Source: Eubacterium_U album (GTDB taxonomy: Bacteria; Bacillota; Clostridia; Lachnospirales; Lachnospiraceae). From it: a stretch of DNA of 64,000 nt. Numbering within the stretch: the first letter of the stretch is position 1; every line of letters begins with the position of its first letter. The stretch is from positions 65,051-129,050 of the forward strand of contig NZ_JAODBU010000012.1 in NCBI RefSeq assembly GCF_025336545.1, written 5' to 3'. The notes beneath the pieces are model-generated. The model made no database searches and was not told the DNA's origin. It saw only the letters and a program-made list of their open reading frames with translations. Shown piece by piece: positions 51,098 through 60,473 of this stretch. A program made the translations under genes and the position numbers.

Positions 51098-52405
51098 TTA
51101 GCGACCTTCTATTGCTATAATTGTATGAAAAGTATTTTTATCGTTGTTAAAATACATTTTAATATTTCCATTATATTTGTTAACGATTCGTTCTACGCTT
51201 TTAAGTCCAAATCCATGTTTTAATAGGTTCTTTTTGTTGGAAACAGGCATTCCGGATTTGTTAAATGTTGGACTGACAGTACAACTGTTAACAACATTAA
51301 TTATAGTTATATTAGTATTTTCTTTTGAAGTAACACTTAAATCGATGTATGAATTCTGGATATTAATGCAAGCATCCATGGCATTGTCTAATAGGTTGCA
51401 AAACAATGCTGTAAGGTCAGAATAATCCAAATGACAAAGTAGCTTTTTTCGAACATCAACTTTAAATATAATATTGTTGTCTTTACATGATTGTATATAA
51501 TGACACAGAAGAGAATTTAACAATTCATTATCAGAAATATGAACTGAAGTCTGTAAATCAGGTGAATTTAAAATAGTATCAAGATATTCACTAATTTTAT
51601 CATGCTCATATTGTTCATTTAATTTGGCAATAGACATAAGGTGTTTTCTAATATCGTGAATTAGAATTTTTTGATTTTCATCTTGTTTAAATAAGGTTTT
51701 GTAGTATTCTGCCAAATCATATTCTTTTTGTAATTGCAATTGTAAATCCATAAATTCCTTTGCTTTTTGTTGAGTATAATTATAAATATAAAAAGTTAAT
51801 ATACATATAATAAGTAAAAATGCTGAACATGAAGAAAGCATATGTCTAAAATGTTTAGATATAGGAACACATAGCAATACTGTTGTGAGTGTAAGATAAA
51901 TATAAATTGAAAATATTGGAATAACATTAAGTAAAGCGGTTGCCTTACTGGTATAACCATTTTCGTATGTTGGTGTATTTAATAAAATTGCAATAATTCT
52001 TAAAATTAAAAAATATAATATTTTAGATAACAATGTTACAGTAATCATAATTTTAATATTAGGGTGTATAGATATTGCTGTATTGGTAAATTGAGAAAAT
52101 AGACCAATAATCGTCATTTCGCTTAAACTCATAATACTTGTAATTATTATTGAGTGAAAAAGGCAAACATTCCATTTAATATTATAAGATAACAATATAA
52201 TGACAAAATTAATTAATGTGAAAAAAATTGTGTTTGTCCAAAAAGATTTTATAAAGGAAAGTAAAAATAGAAAGCCGTATCCTATAAATAAGGTAATAAA
52301 ATTTCGTATTTTTGAGTATTTGGAATTAAATAAATTAGATGTATACCACCATAGTATTAAAGATTCTATGATATAAATCAATAAATATAGTATTGTTGTT
52401 TTCAT
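51098..52405 (-). CDS. AgrC-like sensor histidine kinase (GHKL)
   Basis: The protein has 435 residues. Six or seven membrane helices fill residues 1-205, then come a coiled linker, the phospho-acceptor region KILIHDIRKHLMSIAKL near 249-265 and the GHKL ATPase with LLDNAMDACIN and KHGFGLKSVERIVNKYNG. This is the AgrC/VirS layout for sensing a cyclic peptide at the membrane. It is divergent from agrD-agrB and about 100 bp before agrA. Specificity for the peptide encoded here is inferred from linkage. Confidence 0.88.
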   Translation of the reverse strand: MKTTILYLLIYIIESLILWWYTSNLFNSKYSKIRNFITLFIGYGFLFLLSFIKSFWTNTIFFTLINFVIILLSYNIKWNVCLFHSIIITSIMSLSEMTIIGLFSQFTNTAISIHPNIKIMITVTLLSKILYFLILRIIAILLNTPTYENGYTSKATALLNVIPIFSIYIYLTLTTVLLCVPISKHFRHMLSSCSAFLLIICILTFYIYNYTQQKAKEFMDLQLQLQKEYDLAEYYKTLFKQDENQKILIHDIRKHLMSIAKLNEQYEHDKISEYLDTILNSPDLQTSVHISDNELLNSLLCHYIQSCKDNNIIFKVDVRKKLLCHLDYSDLTALFCNLLDNAMDACINIQNSYIDLSVTSKENTNITIINVVNSCTVSPTFNKSGMPVSNKKNLLKHGFGLKSVERIVNKYNGNIKMYFNNDKNTFHTIIAIEGR

Positions 52406-52451
52406 AATAAGAACCCCCTGTATGTAATTAATAACTATTTATATATAAGAT

Positions 52452-52640
52452 GTCGGTGCCAAAAGCCTCTCAACTTTGATGCCTACGGATTGTTCTGTGC
52501 TACGCACTCCCACAATCCTCCCCAATATTCGCATATCGTGGGATATTCATCTCACTTTTATGCGAATATTGGGGAGGGCCTCAAAGTCTTTCGACCACTT
52601 ATTAGCAAGCTCATGTGGTCTTAGACTTTTTGACCCTAGT
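52452..52640 (-). repeat. Dispersed two-module intergenic repeat, fullest copy (I)
   Basis: Read on the minus strand it has module 2, a 19-bp perfect inverted repeat and module 1. Module 2 forms AAAGTCT..GACCAC / GTGGTC..AGACTTT. The inverted repeat arms, starting CCTCCCCAATATTCGCATA, are at 52517-52535 and 52559-52577. Module 1 has GGATTGT/ACAATCC with GTGC/GCAC inside. The copy lies in the agrC-agrD intergenic region. Confidence 0.8.
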
Positions 52641-52684
52641 ATCATATATAATATACTATAAAATAAAAAAAATCAAAACTAATC

Positions 52685-52718
52685 GACCAAAAAATACTAT
52701 TTAATGTCGTTTCATGTA
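52685..52718 (+). promoter_or_regulatory. Putative AgrA box before agrD
   Basis: A 34-bp block beginning GACCAAAAA and ending TGTCGTTTCATGTA recurs with the same length at 53562-53595. It lies about 115 bp before the agrD start and upstream of a TTTACA element at 52734. LytTR regulators bind repeated sites of this kind. Confidence 0.6.
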
Positions 52719-52800
52719 TATAATGTCGATTTTTTTACAATGATAAATTATTATGTGTGTATAGCTTTCAATGGTAATAAAAAAGAAAGGGGGGAGTGCG

Positions 52801-52956
52801 TTGAAAGATAGAAATGTCATTACAAAAACAGCTAGGCTGATAACAGGTTCGCTTGATTTAGTACTTAAATCTAGTGCAAATTCGACATCATGTGGAGTTC
52901 TTTATCAACCAAAGGCACCCAAAACGTTGGAGCGTTTTAGAAATAAAAAGAAATGA
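52801..52956 (+). CDS. agrD: AgrD-like cyclic autoinducer precursor
   Basis: This 51-residue precursor has an N-terminal amphipathic leader (MKDRNVITKTARLITGSLDL), a core NSTSCGVLY and a C-terminal YQPKAPKTLERFRNKKK. The motif Cys31-(x3)-Tyr35 followed by QPKxP matches clostridial AgrD peptides, where a five-residue thiolactone forms between the Cys and the residue before QP. The predicted signal is thus cyclo(CGVLY), possibly with N-terminal residues. TTG 52801 follows AAAGGGGGGAG and is preferred over ATG 52771. Overlaps agrB by ATGA. Confidence 0.82.
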   Translation: MKDRNVITKTARLITGSLDLVLKSSANSTSCGVLYQPKAPKTLERFRNKKK

Positions 52957-53522
52957 GATGCCTATCGGTGTACATTGTTACATGGTTAATTAAGCAGAAA
53001 GCAATACTAAAAGAAGATAGAGAATTGTACGAGTATGCTACATACAGTTTTTTCTTGTCTTTTTTTCCTTTATTTATTTCGATAATTATAGGAAGTGTGA
53101 TGGGAAAAGTCCTTGAAAGCATATTATTTATAATTACGTTTATGTCAGTCAGAAAATTTAGTGGTGGTTTTCATGCTAAGCAGGCATGGGTATGCATTAT
53201 TTCTTCATGCATAATATTACTAGCATGTATTTGTATTATTACTAATGTTATGTATAGTAGTATTTTTGATATAGGTATTCTATGGGCGGTTATTAATCTG
53301 ATTATGTTTAGTCCTATTGATAATGAAAATCGTAAATTAGATTTAAGTGAAAAAAAAGAATATAAATTAAGAATAATCGTTATAGTTTTAATAAGCGTAA
53401 TAATATATTTCGCACTAATATTAATAAATAAAGAAGAATATGCTGTATGTATAAGTGTGGGAATAATGTTATCGGCATGTTTGCAGATACCATGTATATT
53501 GCAAAAATGCAATAGAAAATAA
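52953..53522 (+). CDS. agrB: AgrB accessory gene regulator protease
   Basis: This 189-residue membrane cysteine endopeptidase cuts and cyclises AgrD. Catalytic His74 and Cys81 lie in RKFSGGFHAKQAWVC, and four to six hydrophobic segments span the rest. The gene order is agrD-agrB, the reverse of the staphylococcal agrBD, with the kinase and regulator divergent. Translation is coupled to agrD by a 4-bp overlap. Confidence 0.92.
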   Translation: MRCLSVYIVTWLIKQKAILKEDRELYEYATYSFFLSFFPLFISIIIGSVMGKVLESILFIITFMSVRKFSGGFHAKQAWVCIISSCIILLACICIITNVMYSSIFDIGILWAVINLIMFSPIDNENRKLDLSEKKEYKLRIIVIVLISVIIYFALILINKEEYAVCISVGIMLSACLQIPCILQKCNRK

Positions 53523-53561
53523 ACGAAAACAGGCTTTTATGAAAATTGTAAAAAATATGAT

Positions 53562-53595
53562 GACCAAAAACAACAGTTTTTTGTCGTTTCGTGTA
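53562..53595 (+). promoter_or_regulatory. Putative AgrA box before the secreted-peptide gene
   Basis: GACCAAAAACAACAGTTTTT followed by TGTCGTTTCGTGTA matches the box at 52685-52718 at the same length, with strict identity in GACCAAAAA and TGTCGTTTC. A TATAAT lies at 53653-53658, 48 bp before the ATG. Confidence 0.6.
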
Positions 53596-53705
53596 ATAAA
53601 TATGGAAAAGAAAAATATATTTAGTTATATTAGTTTACAATCATTGAAGCTATATAATGTTGGTATTTTAATATCAATTAAATTACGAAAGGAGACAGGA
53701 TTTTA

Positions 53706-54068
53706 ATGAAGAAAAAAATTATATGTTTATTAACAGCAGCAACACTTTTAGTATCTAATATATGTAGTGTTTCAGCTGCGAATGTATGTGGAGGAAGTAC
53801 AGTGTTTCAGAATACTAAAACAAGGGCGTTAGCAACGACGTATTGTTCTTATGCAACAGCATCAGATTATAAAATAATTACAGTGTTACATGCAACAGAT
53901 TCTAGCCATAGTTCATACAATGTTAGTAAAAGTAAGAGTGCAACGACAACTGTTCAAAAGTATAAAGATACTGAAAATGGAAAGAAGTGGATAAGTGCAT
54001 CTGGTGAACATTATGTTTATTATAAAGGAGGACTTAATTGGAGTTATAATAGTGTAGCTCCAAAATAG
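53706..54068 (+). CDS. Small secreted protein, possibly lactococcin 972-like
   Basis: The protein has 120 residues. A signal peptide (about 1-25, cleavage after VSA) leads to a mature part of about 95 residues rich in Ser, Thr, Lys and aromatics. It contains DSSHSSYNVSKSKSATTTVQ and GEHYVYYKGGLNWSYN. The pattern SYxxxKxxSAT, then W and a late aromatic YY motif, faintly recalls lactococcin 972 bacteriocins, and the ABC genes downstream fit that. Its promoter shares a box with agrD, so it is probably switched on by cell density. GAAAGGAGACAGG precedes the ATG. Confidence 0.55.
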   Translation: MKKKIICLLTAATLLVSNICSVSAANVCGGSTVFQNTKTRALATTYCSYATASDYKIITVLHATDSSHSSYNVSKSKSATTTVQKYKDTENGKKWISASGEHYVYYKGGLNWSYNSVAPK

Positions 54069-54085
54069 AGTAAGTAATAAGTGTA

Positions 54086-54125
54086 CATATAGAGGTGTAT
54101 TAAATAAATGCACCTCTATATAAAT
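54086..54125 (+). terminator. Hairpin after the secreted-peptide gene
   Basis: ATATAGAGGTGTATT pairs with ATGCACCTCTATAT around a short loop. The tail ATAAATAAAA is a poor terminator, so this may be a partial stop that leaves lower expression of the downstream genes. Confidence 0.55.
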
Positions 54126-54221
54126 AAAAAATATCATAAAATAATTTTATGTAGTATAATGTAATAAAGGGAAAATAATGACAATATGTCAATTGGAATT
54201 AATTATAATAGGGGGTGTAGA

Positions 54222-55919
54222 ATGAGAAACAAAAGTCTAAAAATATTGCTGTTATCTTCAGCAATAATACTCTCAGGATGTAACAATAATAATACAGAAA
54301 AAGATAGTGTTAGAGATTTTTTAAACGAAGCACAAAAAGAAGTAAAAGAAACAGTAACGGATACTAAAGAGGAAGTTTCAACAGTAAATAACAATAAAGA
54401 TGAGCAGAGCCGATTGTCTAAGGAATTTCTTGAAGAAAGGTATCCGGGAAAAACAATTTTAAGTTATATGTATGCTGAACCACAAGCGTGGAATGATAAT
54501 GTAGAGCATAGATACTCGGACGAGCAGATGGTTGCTGTGAATGATTATCTGGTAGAAAATGGTGCGGATTATGTTATTTATTTTATGCCTGTGACATTAG
54601 AAAATATGACATTAGATTATGCACTTGATGTAGTTAACGGAGAGAATCCGCCAGACATAATAACATCGGTAGGATACAGCGATGTAGTAGATAATTCAAG
54701 CAAAAAGATGATTTTCAGTGGAATATATGAAGATTTGGATAAGTATAGCGATACAGAATCATACAAAAAACTTATGGATGCATATCCTTCAGGATTATAT
54801 AGATTGAGCCTTTATAATGGGGCATTTTATGGATTTAAGACATACGTTTTTTCGAGTGAAACAAATTACTATATGTACAACAGGGATGTAGCTGATAAAT
54901 ATGAAATTAAAAAAAGTGATATTGAAGGAAAATCACTTGGCGGCGTTATTCCTGTGCTAAATAAAATAAAAGGCTGGGAAAGTGATTATAAATATAGCGT
55001 TACGGCAAGTTACCTAAGTCAATATGAATTGAATTTTTTGGAGCCTAATTTTTATTTTGAAAATTATGATAGTGACCCGGTATTTTGGCTTGATTGTATT
55101 GGTGTAGATGCGAACACTGACGATGACAATGTTATAACAATTACTAATAGTAAAATGATAAAAAAGGATTATGAAGCTCTATATGAAATGTATCAGAAGG
55201 GATATAGTTGCATTAATGGCATAAAAGGCAAAAAAAATTACTACGGTACATCTAATCTTATAGGGGATGTAACTATTAATAGTTTTATAGAAAGTTGTTG
55301 CGTTACAACATCAGGAAAGAAAAAAATGAATATTCTTACACGCTGGGATACCAGTCAGAATATGGAAGTTGTACCTATGATAAAAAGATATACAACAGAT
55401 ATCGGAGGCTATTCAACAATTAATGGAGTATGTAGTAAATCTAATAATAAAGATAAAGCTTTAGATGCAATAGCTACGATATGCAGTGATAAAATACTGT
55501 CAAACATAATGGTAAATGGAACAGATTCCGTGGGGTATGAAGTTAAGAATTATACGCCAAAAAATTGTGATTCATATACGTCGGATGGAACAGACAATTT
55601 GGCAAATCAGTATCTTGTAGATGATAAGGATGATATTGATCGACAGCTGGCAAAAGAATCTATGAAAGATGCAAAAATAAATACGTCCATAGAGGGAGAG
55701 TATTTTGATTTATCAGGTTATAAAGAAAATTTAATAGAAATTAAAAAGATAGAAAGTGGATTTTTAGGAAATTATTATGACGTGCCGAAGTTATTTAGCG
55801 ATGAATATGGAAGTTTTGAGGAGGCTTGGAATGACTTTGACAGAAAACTAAAAGAAGCCGGGGCAGATGAAGTTGTATCGGAAATAAATAAACAGAGATT
55901 GGAAATGAGTAAGGGGTGA
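54222..55919 (+). CDS. Lipoprotein with solute-binding-protein-like fold
   Basis: The protein has about 565 residues. The lipoprotein signal ends at IILSGC (Cys21), followed by a Lys/Glu-rich coiled linker, then a large domain with VVNGENPPDIITSVGYSDVV, PSGLYRLSLYNGAFYGFKTY and YYMYNRDVADKYEI, which read like an extracellular binding-protein family 1 fold. ATG 54222 follows GGGGGTG and is chosen over ATG 54186. It lies between the secreted peptide and an ABC exporter, so it may act in immunity, sensing or peptide release rather than sugar uptake. Confidence 0.65.
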   Translation: MRNKSLKILLLSSAIILSGCNNNNTEKDSVRDFLNEAQKEVKETVTDTKEEVSTVNNNKDEQSRLSKEFLEERYPGKTILSYMYAEPQAWNDNVEHRYSDEQMVAVNDYLVENGADYVIYFMPVTLENMTLDYALDVVNGENPPDIITSVGYSDVVDNSSKKMIFSGIYEDLDKYSDTESYKKLMDAYPSGLYRLSLYNGAFYGFKTYVFSSETNYYMYNRDVADKYEIKKSDIEGKSLGGVIPVLNKIKGWESDYKYSVTASYLSQYELNFLEPNFYFENYDSDPVFWLDCIGVDANTDDDNVITITNSKMIKKDYEALYEMYQKGYSCINGIKGKKNYYGTSNLIGDVTINSFIESCCVTTSGKKKMNILTRWDTSQNMEVVPMIKRYTTDIGGYSTINGVCSKSNNKDKALDAIATICSDKILSNIMVNGTDSVGYEVKNYTPKNCDSYTSDGTDNLANQYLVDDKDDIDRQLAKESMKDAKINTSIEGEYFDLSGYKENLIEIKKIESGFLGNYYDVPKLFSDEYGSFEEAWNDFDRKLKEAGADEVVSEINKQRLEMSKG

Positions 55920-55923
55920 ACAA

Positions 55924-57237
55924 ATGAGAAAGAGAGTTTTTTTTATGGTGGGATTACTGTCTTTATTTATGATGGGATGCGGAAGTCGTGATGTACAGAC
56001 AAATGATAAAGTTAGCACTACAGAAGTAATAAAGACAGATGCATCTTATGGAGAGGATATGGTTACACTTGCGGGATACGATATGAGTACAGGCTATTCA
56101 TGTATTCAAATGTATAATCCAAAGACAAATGCAACTATTGCTGCATGTGGTCTGGCTAACTGCAACCATGAATACGTGGAAGGTGAAAAAATTACATGTA
56201 ATGCAATAATGGAAGGAAAAGTGGCATATCCATTTATTTATGAAAATAATCTTTATTATTTTTTAGATACAGGTGGAACAACGCTTTATAAAAGCAATGT
56301 TGATGGAAGTAATAAAAAGAAAATTGCAACATTAGATTTTTCTACAGATGATCATGAAGCTCTTTTTATCGATGGAAAGATTTATCTTACAAGTTTTTCT
56401 GATGAAGATGGCGAAGCCGATGAAGATGGAATGGCTATGGTTGCATCTGAAACATCGGAATTATATGAAATAGATATAAAAACAGGGGAGCAGAGAAAAA
56501 TGACAGACTTTGGAAGTAAGGCAAAAATAGATTGCTTTTCAAAGACGAAGAATGGGAACAGGATATTTCTTGGTGTAAGGTATGATAATAAGAGTGTATA
56601 TGATTCTGAGTTCAAAACATGGAATAAATATATGGAATGGTTTACTTCGTGTGATAATCCTTACGAAGAAGAGATAAAAGTTTTTGACGGACATAGTGAT
56701 TATTATTGTGTAGATATAAAGAATGGTGATGTTGAAAAGATGGGCTTTAATTATAATATGACCTATGAAGGAATGGAGAATGTAAAAGGCTTTTACGACT
56801 TTTATTTAATTGGAGCTAATAAAAATTATTATTATTATACAACAAACTATAGCGAACAATATACTTTGTATGAATACGATATTAAAAAAGGCACAAGTAA
56901 GGAGTTGGATAATGCATATCGTATGACATATTCATATGCAAATAACAAAATATATATTGTAAAGACACAGTATGATAAAGATAAAGAACTTGGGGCTCCG
57001 GATGCGGAAGATAAGAGTATCCCTCCGGAATACAGATGCTATGATACGGACAAACATAAATGGACAGATATAAAGCCTGATTATGATATGGATAAAAAGA
57101 TATTGGTATTACAGGCTGCAGGCAATAAATATCTGTATGGGTATATTAGTGATTTTGTGAATGAGGAATCAGAGAGTGATAGTTATGTATCGTCATTTTC
57201 ACAAGGAGAGATGATTGGGTTAAAAATAAAGAAATGA
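55924..57237 (+). CDS. Lipoprotein with beta-propeller-like repeats
   Basis: This 437-residue protein has a lipobox at MMGC (Cys20). The mature domain has repeated four-strand units such as KVAYPFIYENNLYYFLDTGG, GKIYLTSFSD and NNKIYIVKTQYD, resembling DUF5050-type propellers, and a cysteine pair in AACGLANCNHEYV. It starts 4 bp after the previous lipoprotein gene and overlaps the permease gene by 4 bp, so the three are one unit. Function is unknown; probably an extracellular partner of the ABC system. Confidence 0.65.
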   Translation: MRKRVFFMVGLLSLFMMGCGSRDVQTNDKVSTTEVIKTDASYGEDMVTLAGYDMSTGYSCIQMYNPKTNATIAACGLANCNHEYVEGEKITCNAIMEGKVAYPFIYENNLYYFLDTGGTTLYKSNVDGSNKKKIATLDFSTDDHEALFIDGKIYLTSFSDEDGEADEDGMAMVASETSELYEIDIKTGEQRKMTDFGSKAKIDCFSKTKNGNRIFLGVRYDNKSVYDSEFKTWNKYMEWFTSCDNPYEEEIKVFDGHSDYYCVDIKNGDVEKMGFNYNMTYEGMENVKGFYDFYLIGANKNYYYYTTNYSEQYTLYEYDIKKGTSKELDNAYRMTYSYANNKIYIVKTQYDKDKELGAPDAEDKSIPPEYRCYDTDKHKWTDIKPDYDMDKKILVLQAAGNKYLYGYISDFVNEESESDSYVSSFSQGEMIGLKIKK

Positions 57238-59357
57238 TAATAAAAGAATTAAAGAAAATAGTATTCTCTAAAATAATTATAGCGTTATTAATAAGTTTGT
57301 GCATAGTTAATGTACTTTATGAAACGAGAACACAAATAGAAACAAAGGAACAGATTGCTGCACAGGATAAGTTACAGAAGAATAAGATTGACAATTACGG
57401 TAAATATCTTATTAAGATAAAAGAGGATGGCACAAATATGCAAAGCATTGTATTGTTTTCTAAAAACAATAAATTTCAATTAAGCAATGCTAAAAGAACG
57501 GTTAAGGCATATGAAGCCGTAAAAAATGTGAAACCGGTATATGGTAACTATAGGGTGATTGAGAAGATAACAGAATTCGGACTTACGGACATAATACTTT
57601 TTGTAATGGTCGTTCAGATTGCACTTATATTAGTAAGTCAGGAAATAAAAAAAGGAATGTTAGATTTATTAAAATCCTGCAGGAACGGACGGTTGAATTT
57701 AATTGTGAACAAGATGGTGGCATTATCCATAACGTCAGCAATTGCAATAATAATTGTATATGGAATTAAATTTGTTCAGTTATATATTAAGTATGGACTT
57801 AGCGGAATGAATGTACCGATTCAGTCAGTGCGTGGATTTTATGAATTTGCCCTGCCAATGCAGATATGGCAGTATATGATTATATATTTCATGGTTAAAT
57901 GGATAGCTGTCTGCATTATAGGAATTGTAGTTATAGGAATAATATCGCTTGTAAAAAATGAAACGGTTACTTATGGGATAATTCTTATAAGCACGGCAGT
58001 TTCATTACTTATAACTAATAGTATTGAGTGGAATATGAGTACGGCTGTATTTAAAATGTTAAGCCCTGTTACCTTATTAAATACTAAATCGTTTATGGCA
58101 AAATACATAAATATAAATATTTTACAACATCCTTTTGAATTGTTTAAGTGGACATTAATAATAATGGCAGTTTATCTGTCGGCATCAATAGTCTTTGCAA
58201 TGTATTCGTTTACAACGAAAAGAGTAATAAAGTTTCCGCATTTAAGAATTGCTAAAGGACAGAAAAACATAGGCATAAAATCAAAAGGAATACTTAGTTA
58301 TGAGAAAAAGAAAATATTTGCAGTTAATAAAGTTGCTTTCTTTGTCATAATACTTGTTGTGATTCAGGGATATTTTTTGAGCAATGATAATACTAAAATG
58401 GATTATCATGATAAATGCTATGCAAATTATATTTCAAAAGTATATGGAGTTCCGGATAAAAAGAGTCAGGAGTATCTTGATACTGAACAGAAAAGATATG
58501 ATGAGATTCAGGCAGGATATGACGAACTTACGGAAAAATACATAAATGGTGAGGTTGATAATCAGGTATATGTTATGGCAAGTCAGGAATATAATGCACA
58601 GATGATGCCATACGATGATTTCCAAAAAGTTCAGGAGAAAAATGATTATCTTAAAGAACTGAAGGAAAAGCAGAATATTGAAGGCTGGTTTACCAATGAT
58701 TTAGTATTCGGTTACATATTTGGTGATGTAACAATATACGATAAGGATATTAGTTTCCTGATTTTATTTATCATTGCAGTATTTTGTGTAGTGCCAATAT
58801 TTACTTATGACAGGCAGAAAGAAATGCAGAAACTTTTGGATACTACATATTATGGAAGAAGCAAATTAATTAGAAATAAATATTTAAACGCAATCTTAAT
58901 TTCGGTTGTTTTATGGTGTATTGAAACTATTCCGTGGCTTGTTATTTTGTTAAAAGCATATAAGCCAAACGGATTTGCGGCACCTGTACAGAGTCTATCA
59001 CAGTTGCAACATTTTCCGTTACATATATCAATTCTTGCAGCTTTAATTTTAGTTTATTTATGCAAATGCATAGGCATGATTTTACTAGGTTTGCTTGTAG
59101 TGGGAATATCGGATTTTTCTCCTGATTACATCAAAAATGTAGTAATATCTATGGGAATTATAGTTATGCCGGTTGTGCTATATATGCTGGGAGTTGAATT
59201 TATGAATAAGATTATGTTTATTCCGGTAGTAAACATGAGCGATTATTTTACAAAAGCAACTGTAGTGGAATGGATTAATTTAGCAATTATTATAGTAGCA
59301 GTTTTTATTATGAATTTTAAAAATCTTAAGAACTATACTAAAAGAAAAATTTTATAG
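57234..59357 (+). CDS. Large ABC-2-type permease
   Basis: This 707-residue membrane protein is built of two similar halves. Each half starts with a membrane helix, a large extracytoplasmic loop (about 30-110 and 395-500) and then five or six helices, with cytoplasmic DRQKEMQKLLDTTYYGRSKL in the second half and QEIKKGMLDLLKSCRNGRLN in the first, the same position in each. This duplicated layout is seen in exporters of bacteriocins and in immunity transporters. It overlaps the lipoprotein gene and is followed 14 bp later by its ATPase. Confidence 0.75.
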   Translation: MIIKELKKIVFSKIIIALLISLCIVNVLYETRTQIETKEQIAAQDKLQKNKIDNYGKYLIKIKEDGTNMQSIVLFSKNNKFQLSNAKRTVKAYEAVKNVKPVYGNYRVIEKITEFGLTDIILFVMVVQIALILVSQEIKKGMLDLLKSCRNGRLNLIVNKMVALSITSAIAIIIVYGIKFVQLYIKYGLSGMNVPIQSVRGFYEFALPMQIWQYMIIYFMVKWIAVCIIGIVVIGIISLVKNETVTYGIILISTAVSLLITNSIEWNMSTAVFKMLSPVTLLNTKSFMAKYININILQHPFELFKWTLIIMAVYLSASIVFAMYSFTTKRVIKFPHLRIAKGQKNIGIKSKGILSYEKKKIFAVNKVAFFVIILVVIQGYFLSNDNTKMDYHDKCYANYISKVYGVPDKKSQEYLDTEQKRYDEIQAGYDELTEKYINGEVDNQVYVMASQEYNAQMMPYDDFQKVQEKNDYLKELKEKQNIEGWFTNDLVFGYIFGDVTIYDKDISFLILFIIAVFCVVPIFTYDRQKEMQKLLDTTYYGRSKLIRNKYLNAILISVVLWCIETIPWLVILLKAYKPNGFAAPVQSLSQLQHFPLHISILAALILVYLCKCIGMILLGLLVVGISDFSPDYIKNVVISMGIIVMPVVLYMLGVEFMNKIMFIPVVNMSDYFTKATVVEWINLAIIIVAVFIMNFKNLKNYTKRKIL

Positions 59358-59371
59358 AAAAGGGATAAACT

Positions 59372-60238
59372 ATGATTTTAGAAATAAATAATCTTTCGAA
59401 AAAGTATGGTGACAAAAAAGCACTAAATAAATTCTCGTGTAAATTTACAGAAGGAATATATGGTTTATTAGGACCTAATGGTGCAGGTAAATCTACATTT
59501 ATGAATATTTTAGTAGATGCCATAGACAGAAGCAGTGGAGAAATTTTATATAATGGAAAAGAAACAATAAGCATGGGCAAAGATTATAGAAATCTTATAG
59601 GATACATGCCACAGCAACAGGGAGTATATGATAGCTTTACCGTAGCAGAATTTCTTGATTATATTGCAGGATTAAAAGGATTAAAAAAAACAGAGGCAAA
59701 AAAACGAATAGAAGAAGTTCTTAAATTTGTTAATTTGTATGATGTTAAAAATAAAAAATTAAAATCCTTTTCAGGGGGCATGAAACAAAGAGCATTAATT
59801 GCACAGGCTATATTAAATGACCCAAAGATTCTTATTTTAGATGAGCCAACGGCAGGACTTGACCCAAAGGAGAGAATTAGAATCAGAAATCTGATATCTC
59901 AGATTGGGTTTAATAAGATTGTAATTATTGCAACTCATGTTGTTTCAGATATTGAATTTATCGCAAAAGAAGTATTAATTTTAGATAACGGAATACTTAG
60001 AAAAAAAGATACTCCTGAAAATCTGTTAAAAGGTATTGAAGATGTTGTATATGAAGCAGAAATCAATGAACAGGATGTAAATTCAATTATGAACAAATAT
60101 ACAGTTACAAGTTTGTCGAAGGAATATGCAAAGATTAGGGTGCGTTTTTTATGTGATGGGATTCCGGATGTGGACAATGCAAAAAAGGCTTCACCAACAT
60201 TAGAAGATTTATATTTGCATATATTTGGAGACAGATAG
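59372..60238 (+). CDS. ABC exporter ATPase
   Basis: This 288-residue ATPase has Walker A GPNGAGKST near residues 34-42, the Q-loop GYMPQQQGVY, the signature SFSGGMKQR, Walker B ILILDEPTAGLDP and the switch His in IIATHVVSDIE. The C-terminal extension (220-288) is typical of ATPases that pair with ABC-2 permeases. It closes the agr-linked cluster and powers the duplicated permease upstream, either exporting the secreted peptide or protecting the cell from it. Confidence 0.92.
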   Translation: MILEINNLSKKYGDKKALNKFSCKFTEGIYGLLGPNGAGKSTFMNILVDAIDRSSGEILYNGKETISMGKDYRNLIGYMPQQQGVYDSFTVAEFLDYIAGLKGLKKTEAKKRIEEVLKFVNLYDVKNKKLKSFSGGMKQRALIAQAILNDPKILILDEPTAGLDPKERIRIRNLISQIGFNKIVIIATHVVSDIEFIAKEVLILDNGILRKKDTPENLLKGIEDVVYEAEINEQDVNSIMNKYTVTSLSKEYAKIRVRFLCDGIPDVDNAKKASPTLEDLYLHIFGDR

Positions 60239-60473
60239 ACATGTATTTTTAGCAAATATCTGCCAAAATGATTGAAAATAACTGAATATGATGTATTATT
60301 AAAAAGGTTTCATTTGAATAAGTAATATATTAAAATAAGTAAGAATCAGCTAATTAAAATTAGACTACAAAATTTTGGTAACAGTCACACAGAATACTTA
60401 TGATAAAACTTACTTATGGTAGAATAAAACTTATAAATTTAGTAAACATAAAAAGAAAAGGTTGGTACAAATT

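Noticed and set aside
52771..52800. ATG 52771 as the agrD start
   Set aside because: The ATG has no ribosome binding site, and the AAAGGGGGGAG just before TTG 52801 would lie inside the coding region.
53706..54068. Lanthipeptide or other modified peptide precursor
   Set aside because: It has a standard Sec signal peptide, and no LanM, LanB/C or radical SAM enzyme lies in the cluster.
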